This document shows positions 33,374 to 37,861 of a stretch of 37,861 nt of DNA, one piece after another. The stretch comes from Rhodopila sp. GTDB taxonomy: Bacteria; Pseudomonadota; Alphaproteobacteria; Acetobacterales; Acetobacteraceae. How positions within the stretch are numbered: position 1 is the stretch's first letter; each line of letters starts with the position of its first letter. The stretch is from positions 1 through 37,861 of the forward strand of contig JARLIN010000412.1 of NCBI GenBank assembly GCA_031291715.1. Direction: 5' to 3'. A program made the position numbers and the translations under genes. Below the pieces are notes generated by a model. That model searched no databases and was not told the DNA's origin. It saw only the letters and a list, made by a program, of their open reading frames with translations.

Positions 33374-33843
33374 CGCCAGGGCCTGCGAACCGACCTCTTC
33401 GCGGCAAGACGGGTTGGGGCGGCCGTGCAACGCTCGCACTGAACGCGCTTCGAAGCCTGAGACCGCACAATCAGCACGATACCGCCATCCAATGCCTCCA
33501 TGCGAGGGGATAAAGGTCTCAGACCGGATTTGGTTCCGTGGCCGGCGGACTGTTTCGCGGCGGCATTGACGTGGACGCGGCGCATCCGCCGCGCGGTGCT
33601 GGAGGGCCGTGGTGCCCCGAGGGAGGCGGCCGCCGGACGCCACGGGCTGATGGTGGACGGAAGGCCGCCGGTCACTCGTTTTTCCTGTTGGTCCCAAATA
33701 ACTTTGTGTTGGACCGCGCGTCCGCGACAAGCCGCTTGCAATTCGATGACCGATTAGGCACTGTGGTTGCCGCATACGTTAACTGTAAAACGAATAGGTC
33801 AAGGACACTGTCCGAAATGACCTCGAATAGGGAGAAGGATCGG
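33374..33843. other. Non-coding gap upstream of the fadL-like gene
   Basis: 470 bases between divergent MFS and FadL-type genes. Open frames here are compositional. TACGTTAACTGTAAA at 33775-33789 loosely resembles the TACGTxxACGTAAA-type dyads bound by MerR/LiuR-like and fatty-acid regulators, but with an extra base; I list it as a possibility only. GGGAGAAGGATCGG just before 33844 contains the ribosome binding site. Confidence 0.35.
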
Positions 33844-35163
33844 ATGCGGACAGCGAACTTTCGCGGTATCGTGAGCGCGGCGGCTTTCGGCGCCGTGGCT
33901 GTTTCTATGGCCGGAGTAACGAACAAGGCCGAGGCATCTGGCTTTGGCCTTAGGGAAGGCAGCGCCGATTGGATGGCGAATGCTTTCGCCGGCGATACCG
34001 CCAAGGCATACGATGCCTCCACCATCTGGTCGAACCCCGCTGGCATGGTCCGGTTGAACCAGAGCGAGATCGACGGCTCGATCAACGGCATCTTCCCAAG
34101 CATCAACTTCTCCGGCGCCAACTTTGTCGGCCCAACCTCGACCACGCCAGGCACGACCGGCGGCAACCTGATCCAGTCGGCCGCCACCGGCGGTGTCTAT
34201 GCGCTCTGGAGCATCACCCCTGATTTCAAGCTCGGCTTTGGCGCTGACGCACCCTTCGGCCAGCGCGTCGCCAACCCCGGCGACTTCGTCGGCCGGTATC
34301 AGAGCCTCGTGTCCTCCATCACCGATGAACAATTCACCATCTCGGCCGCCTACAAGATCAACGAGCAATGGTCGATCGGCGGTGGTCCGGTCATCGACTT
34401 CTTCAGCGCCCGCCTGACACAGGCAATCAACATCGGCCCGGTATCGGCGATCACCGGCGATCCGAACGCGGACCTGCATGGCGACGACACCAGCGCCGGG
34501 TTCAATCTTGGCGTCCTCTACCAGATCACGCCCGACATGAGAGTCGGCCTCGACTATCGCAGCCGTATCCAGCATGACATCTCCGGCACGCAGTCGATCT
34601 ATGTCCCGCCGCTTCTTGGCCTGCTTTCTCCCCCGACCGCGGCCTTGCTCGCGGCCCAGTATTCGAACGCCGGCACCAAGATCACCCTGCCCGACAGCGT
34701 GACGCTCGGCTTTTACTGGCAGGCGACACCGCAACTCGCCATACTGAGCGACATCAGCTGGACCGATTGGTCATTGCTTAAAAACATAAACATCGTGCCG
34801 ACAAATCCCAGCGCGGCACCAACGACCATTGTCGAGAACTGGCGCAACACCGTCGCCGTCTCGGTGGGCGCCAACTATCAGCTGTCAAAAGAGCTGATGC
34901 TGCAAGGCGGTTTCGGATTCGATGAAAGTCCGGTCACGGATTCGAACCGCACCTCCCGTATTCCCGACAGCAATCGCTATCTGATCGGCATCGGCGCACA
35001 ATACGACATCCTGCCGAACCTGACGCTGCAGGTGGCATACGCGCACGTCTTCTTCGAAGAGGCTCCCGTGACGACGCAAGCGTCGGCGACGTCCGGCATT
35101 TTGAGCGGCAAATACAGCAGCGCCGCCAATACTGCCAGCCTCGGCGTGAAATACCGTTTCTGA
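33844..35163 (+). CDS. fadL: FadL/TodX (OMPP1) family outer-membrane transporter
   Basis: Outer-membrane beta-barrel that admits long-chain fatty acids or other hydrophobic compounds. The 439-residue product has a signal peptide (MRTANFRGIVSAAAFGAVAV to NKAEA|SGFG, about residue 32). The mature N-terminus SGFGLREGSADWMANAFAG and AKAYDASTIWSNPAGMVRL are the FadL hatch and NPA motifs. Alternating strands run to the C-terminal LGVKYRF, ending in Phe as needed for barrel assembly. ATG 33844 follows GGGAGAAGGATCGG. It is 37 bases upstream of fadD, so uptake and activation are made together. Confidence 0.93.
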   Translation: MRTANFRGIVSAAAFGAVAVSMAGVTNKAEASGFGLREGSADWMANAFAGDTAKAYDASTIWSNPAGMVRLNQSEIDGSINGIFPSINFSGANFVGPTSTTPGTTGGNLIQSAATGGVYALWSITPDFKLGFGADAPFGQRVANPGDFVGRYQSLVSSITDEQFTISAAYKINEQWSIGGGPVIDFFSARLTQAINIGPVSAITGDPNADLHGDDTSAGFNLGVLYQITPDMRVGLDYRSRIQHDISGTQSIYVPPLLGLLSPPTAALLAAQYSNAGTKITLPDSVTLGFYWQATPQLAILSDISWTDWSLLKNINIVPTNPSAAPTTIVENWRNTVAVSVGANYQLSKELMLQGGFGFDESPVTDSNRTSRIPDSNRYLIGIGAQYDILPNLTLQVAYAHVFFEEAPVTTQASATSGILSGKYSSAANTASLGVKYRF

Positions 35164-35200
35164 CGCAAGAAGCGTCAGCCGCCTTGAACGAAAGGACACC

Positions 35201-36826
35201 ATGGATACCCTTTCGCATAAACCGCTGGAGGCGTTGGCAGTTCCCGCGCTGCTCGACCGGTCGGCCACCGCGTTCGCCGGCCGGCCGGCTATATCATTTG
35301 AAGGAAGACGCTGGACTTACGGCGAACTCGCCGCCCTGGTCGATCGCGCCACCGCGGGGCTTCAGCGTCTCGGCCTGAAGCCGGGCGACCGGGTGGGACT
35401 GTGCCTCCCGAACACGCCGCATTTTGTGATCTTCTACTATGCGGCGCTGAAGGCCGGCCTCGTGGTTGTCAACTACAACCCGCTATACGTGACGCGCGAA
35501 CTTCGCCAGCAGATCGCGGACTCCGCGACCAAGACGATGATCGTGCCCGACCTCGCCGCGATCCACGACAAAGTCGCCGAAATCGCGGAACTGGAACGGA
35601 TCGTCGTCTGCCCGTTCGCCGAGGCCCTGCCGGCGCTCAAGCGCGTCGCCTTCACTGCTCTGAAGCGCAAAGCACTTGCACGCCCGATCTGGTGCGAGCG
35701 CATCATTCCCTACAGCCAGGTCATCGGCCCAGGCATGCCGCCGACGCCGGTTCACATCGATCCGTCCGATCTCGCGGTGCTGCAATATACCGGGGGAACG
35801 ACCGGCCGGCCCAAGGGTGCCATGCTCACCCACGCCAATCTCTCGATCAATGCGCAGCAGACCACGCACCACATGCCAAGCATGCGTCCTGGCGAAGAGC
35901 GAACGATCGGCGTGCTGCCCTTCTTCCACGTCTTCGCCATGACGTCGGTGCTGAACGGCGGCATCTCGACCGGTGCCGAGCTTATCTTGCATCCACGGTT
36001 CGAGATTGGGGCGATGATGAAGTCGCTGGTGCGCGACAAGCCCACGATCATGCACGCCGTGCCGACGATCTATAACGCGATCGCGGCGGCGGCGGAGAAG
36101 AACCGCATCGACATCTCCAGCCTGCGCGTCTGTGTCTCCGGCGGTGCGCCGCTGCCAGCCGAAATCCGCGAGCGATTCCAGAAACTGACCGGATGCCGGA
36201 TCATCGAGGGCTACGGCCTCACCGAAGCGTCCCCCGCGGTGACGTCGAACCCGCCGGACGGGGAGGTCCGAGCTGATTCGGTCGGGATCGCGTTGCAGGA
36301 CACAATCGTGGAGATCCGCGCCCTCGATGACATGTCCCGCATCCTGGCGCCAGGCGAACGCGGTGAGATCTGCGTACGCGGGCCGCAGGTCATGAAAGGG
36401 TATCTGAACCGCGACGCGGAAACCCGCGATGTGTTCATCGACGGCGCACTGCGCACTGGCGATGTCGGCTACCTCGATGTCGACGGATATCTGTTCGTCA
36501 CCGACAGGATAAAGGACCTGATCATCTGCAGCGGCTACAACGTCTATCCGCGGGTGATCGAGGACGCGCTTTACGAACATCCGGCGGTCGCCGAGGCGGT
36601 CGTCATCGGCATCCCCGACTCCTACCGCGGCCAGGCGCCCCTCGCCTTCGTAACGCTGCGCGCCGGAGAATTCAGAACCGGCGAAGAGCTTCGTGATTTC
36701 CTGCGCGACCGGATCTCCCCCATCGAACTGCCGGTGCGGGTCGAGATCAGGACCAGCTTACCCAAGACGGCAATCGGCAAACTTTCCCGTAAGGAACTGG
36801 TAGAGGAGGCCGTTTCGAAAATGTAA
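35201..36826 (+). CDS. fadD: Long-chain fatty-acid--CoA ligase
   Basis: Activates fatty acids to acyl-CoA with ATP, at the inner face of the membrane. The 541-residue ANL-superfamily enzyme has the P-loop YTGGTTGRPKGAM (about 202-214), the A5-type motif EGYGLTEASPAVTSNP (about 340), and RTGDVGYLDVDGYLFVTDRI with KDLIICSGYNVYP (about 425-455). The catalytic Lys is in LPKTAIGKLSRKEL near the C-terminus. FadD-like LPFFHVFAM is present. AAAGGA precedes ATG 35201. It is downstream of fadL and upstream of a MerR-thiolase pair, giving a compact fatty-acid catabolic locus. Confidence 0.94.
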   Translation: MDTLSHKPLEALAVPALLDRSATAFAGRPAISFEGRRWTYGELAALVDRATAGLQRLGLKPGDRVGLCLPNTPHFVIFYYAALKAGLVVVNYNPLYVTRELRQQIADSATKTMIVPDLAAIHDKVAEIAELERIVVCPFAEALPALKRVAFTALKRKALARPIWCERIIPYSQVIGPGMPPTPVHIDPSDLAVLQYTGGTTGRPKGAMLTHANLSINAQQTTHHMPSMRPGEERTIGVLPFFHVFAMTSVLNGGISTGAELILHPRFEIGAMMKSLVRDKPTIMHAVPTIYNAIAAAAEKNRIDISSLRVCVSGGAPLPAEIRERFQKLTGCRIIEGYGLTEASPAVTSNPPDGEVRADSVGIALQDTIVEIRALDDMSRILAPGERGEICVRGPQVMKGYLNRDAETRDVFIDGALRTGDVGYLDVDGYLFVTDRIKDLIICSGYNVYPRVIEDALYEHPAVAEAVVIGIPDSYRGQAPLAFVTLRAGEFRTGEELRDFLRDRISPIELPVRVEIRTSLPKTAIGKLSRKELVEEAVSKM

Positions 36827-36910
36827 TTTAGACCTGTGGTGTCTGGCTGTTCATGTTGACATGGCCCAGTGCTGGTTCGGGACACCCTGTCGCGGCAGGT
36901 GTTGGAGCAG

Positions 36911-36934
36911 ATGGCCCGGACTGCGCCGGGCCAT
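36911..36934. repeat. REP-like hairpin, copy 2
   Basis: ATGGCCCGG (36911-36919) and CCGGGCCAT (36926-36934) form a perfect 9-bp stem with an ACTGCG loop. It shares GCAGATGGCCCGG and CGCCGGGCCA with copy 1 at 27884-27906. It lies 84 bases past the fadD stop and may stabilise the fadL-fadD mRNA. Confidence 0.7.
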
Positions 36935-36935
36935 G

Positions 36936-37034
36936 ACGCAACGGGACGACCGGGCGAGGACGCGAGTGGGACGGCCGGGTCATGACGCGAGTGGGGTGAC
37001 CGGGCCACGACGAAAGTGGGGCGGCCGGGCCCGC
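36936..37034 (+). repeat. Four-unit tandem repeat, 24-25 bp period
   Basis: Units start at 36936, 36960, 36985 and 37010. They share the pattern ACGCGAGTGGGrCGrCCGGG, with the fourth starting ACGAAAGTGGGG. The unit ends (GCGAGG, TCATG, CCACG, CCCG) resemble the second arm of the adjacent hairpin, suggesting the array grew from it. It is GC-rich and non-coding. Confidence 0.75.
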
Positions 37035-37097
37035 CGCCTGGTATAACTTTGCGTGAGATAGTTGACGTATAGGTTAACCTGCGATATCGGGGCGTGC

Positions 37098-37508
37098 ATG
37101 ACACAAGGCCGGCTCTACACCGTGACGGAACTGGCGAAGGAGCTCGGGATGACCGCGCGCGCCATCCGTTTCTACGAGGATAAAGGTCTGATCACGCCCC
37201 AGCGTGCCGGGACCACCCGCGTATATTCCGCCCGCGACCGCGCGCGCATGATCCTTATTCTCCGCGGCAAGCGGCTGGGCTTTTCGCTCAGTACCATCAA
37301 GGAATATCTTGATCTTTACGACACGGACGTCACGCAGCACGCACAGCTGAAGCTTCTGCTGGCCTCGGCTTCCAAACGCCGCCACCAGCTTCTGGCGCAG
37401 CGCCAGGCGATCGACGAAGCGCTGTCCGAACTCGCCGACATCACCGCCCAGACCGAGGCGGCGCTGAAAATCCCCGCCCCGCGCGCCCGGCGCACGGCGA
37501 GCGGTTGA
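37098..37508 (+). CDS. MerR-family transcriptional regulator
   Basis: Small MerR-type regulator of 136 residues. The winged helix (about 8-75) reads YTVTELAKELGMTARAIRFY, then EDKGLITPQRAGTTRVYSAR; the C-terminal helix (about 85-125) is the dimerising coiled coil. It lacks the Cys residues of metal sensors and fits the small MerR group next to acyl-CoA genes (LiuR-like), which control fatty-acid or branched-chain acid oxidation. I use ATG 37098; a TTG at 37062 would extend it through TTGACGTATAGGTTAACC, which looks like promoter or operator DNA. It is 16 bases upstream of the thiolase gene. Confidence 0.88.
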   Translation: MTQGRLYTVTELAKELGMTARAIRFYEDKGLITPQRAGTTRVYSARDRARMILILRGKRLGFSLSTIKEYLDLYDTDVTQHAQLKLLLASASKRRHQLLAQRQAIDEALSELADITAQTEAALKIPAPRARRTASG

Positions 37509-37524
37509 AACAAAGGAGACGGCC

Positions 37525-37861
37525 ATGACCAATGCGGTGATCGCGGGCTACGCACGTTCGCCCTTCCATTTCGCCGGCAAGGGCGGCCTCGCACGGGTCC
37601 GTCCCGACGATCTCGCGGCACAGGTCGTTCGCGGGCTGATCAGCCGCACTGGCGTCAATCCGGCGGACATCGAGGACATCATCATGGGCTGCGCTTTCCC
37701 CGAGGGTGAGCAGGGCCTGAACGTCGGCCGCCTGATCGGGCTTCTGGCCGATCTGCCGCTGTCGGTCGCCGGCGTCACGGTAAACCGCTTCTGCGGTTCC
37801 TCCATGCAATCGATCCACATCGCGGCCGGCCAGATCGCGCTGGGCGCGGGCGAGGTGTTCA
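37525..37861 (+). CDS. Acetyl-CoA acyltransferase (thiolase), N-terminal part, runs off the window
   Basis: Thiolase catalyses the last step of beta-oxidation, splitting 3-ketoacyl-CoA with CoA. The first 112 residues are visible: MTNAVIAGYARSPFHFAGKG, then DDLAAQVVRGLISRTG, IIMGCAFPEGEQGLNVGR, and VNRFCGSSMQSIHIAAGQIA. The Cys in NRFCGSSMQ is the acyl-accepting nucleophile. This form is closest to FadA/acetyl-CoA C-acyltransferases of the fatty-acid oxidation complex. AAAGGAGACGGCC precedes ATG 37525. Being directly behind the MerR gene and downstream of fadD, it completes uptake, activation and oxidation in one locus. Confidence 0.93.
   Translation, partial: MTNAVIAGYARSPFHFAGKGGLARVRPDDLAAQVVRGLISRTGVNPADIEDIIMGCAFPEGEQGLNVGRLIGLLADLPLSVAGVTVNRFCGSSMQSIHIAAGQIALGAGEVF

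Noticed and set aside
33374-33775. N-terminal extension of the MFS transporter by 134 residues
   Set aside because: The stretch is Arg/Pro-rich with no membrane or domain signal; the transporter starts naturally at ATG 33373.
36936-37034. CRISPR array
   Set aside because: Units are contiguous 24-25 bp tandem repeats without unique spacers and with no cas genes.
1-37861. tRNA or rRNA genes
   Set aside because: No cloverleaf-like block with a T-arm GGTTCGAATCC-type motif in proper context was found by eye on either strand; a tRNA search program would be decisive.

Overview
The window is about 38 kb of GC-rich chromosome from an alphaproteobacterium. Gene content fits Rhodospirillales, probably Acetobacteraceae: a GroEL with the Gly/Met-rich tail, a ComEC without a metallo-beta-lactamase domain, an AapQMP amino-acid importer, and a conserved hypothetical (27132-27746) that I recall only from that family. 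The genus assignment is inference.

Layout. 1-4445 is core: the 3' end of groEL with its terminator, comEC, and a divergent gltX. 4446-6720 holds palindromic repeats and a two-gene CoA-transferase/short-chain dehydrogenase operon bracketed by copies of one repeat. 6720-10680 is an accessory patch: a BRO-N antirepressor, a ribbon-helix-helix protein, a protein ending in an SSB-like tail, an XRE repressor with two matching palindromic operators, a decayed IS1595-type transposase, and a Panacea (SocA/DUF4065) gene overlapping an unrecognised gene, which is a likely toxin-antitoxin pair. 10954-14887 carries an LLM-class oxidoreductase, an EF-G-like GTPase with an altered G3 motif, and a second SDR. 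15130-18410 is a type IV restriction operon (mcrB-mcrC) in which McrB has an Mrr-type N-terminal winged helix and an extra domain inside the AAA+ module. 18666-24392 is an AceE/transketolase-like enzyme divergent from aapQ-aapM-aapP.

24527-27746 is a second accessory patch: an orphan HTH/coiled-coil/membrane protein, a wrecked MntA-HepT-like toxin-antitoxin locus, and a GxxExxY gene enclosed by a 30-bp inverted repeat. 28070-33373 returns to ordinary genes (hydroxyacid dehydrogenase, DUF2188 protein, methyltransferase, orphan response regulator, MFS transporter). It also contains a 43-residue secreted peptide gene missed by length cut-offs, a signal-less second copy of it, and an OsmC fragment joined to that copy. 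33844-37861 is a fatty-acid uptake and oxidation locus: a FadL porin, a FadD ligase, a MerR regulator and the start of a thiolase, with a REP hairpin and a tandem repeat between fadD and merR.

Best candidates for undescribed biology are the Panacea pair with its unknown toxin (9439-10679), the modified McrB (16449-18410), the HTH/coiled-coil/membrane protein (24527-25948), the SSB-tail protein with its regulatory region (7754-8284), and the small secreted Gly-rich peptide family (29541-29672 and 31872-31925).
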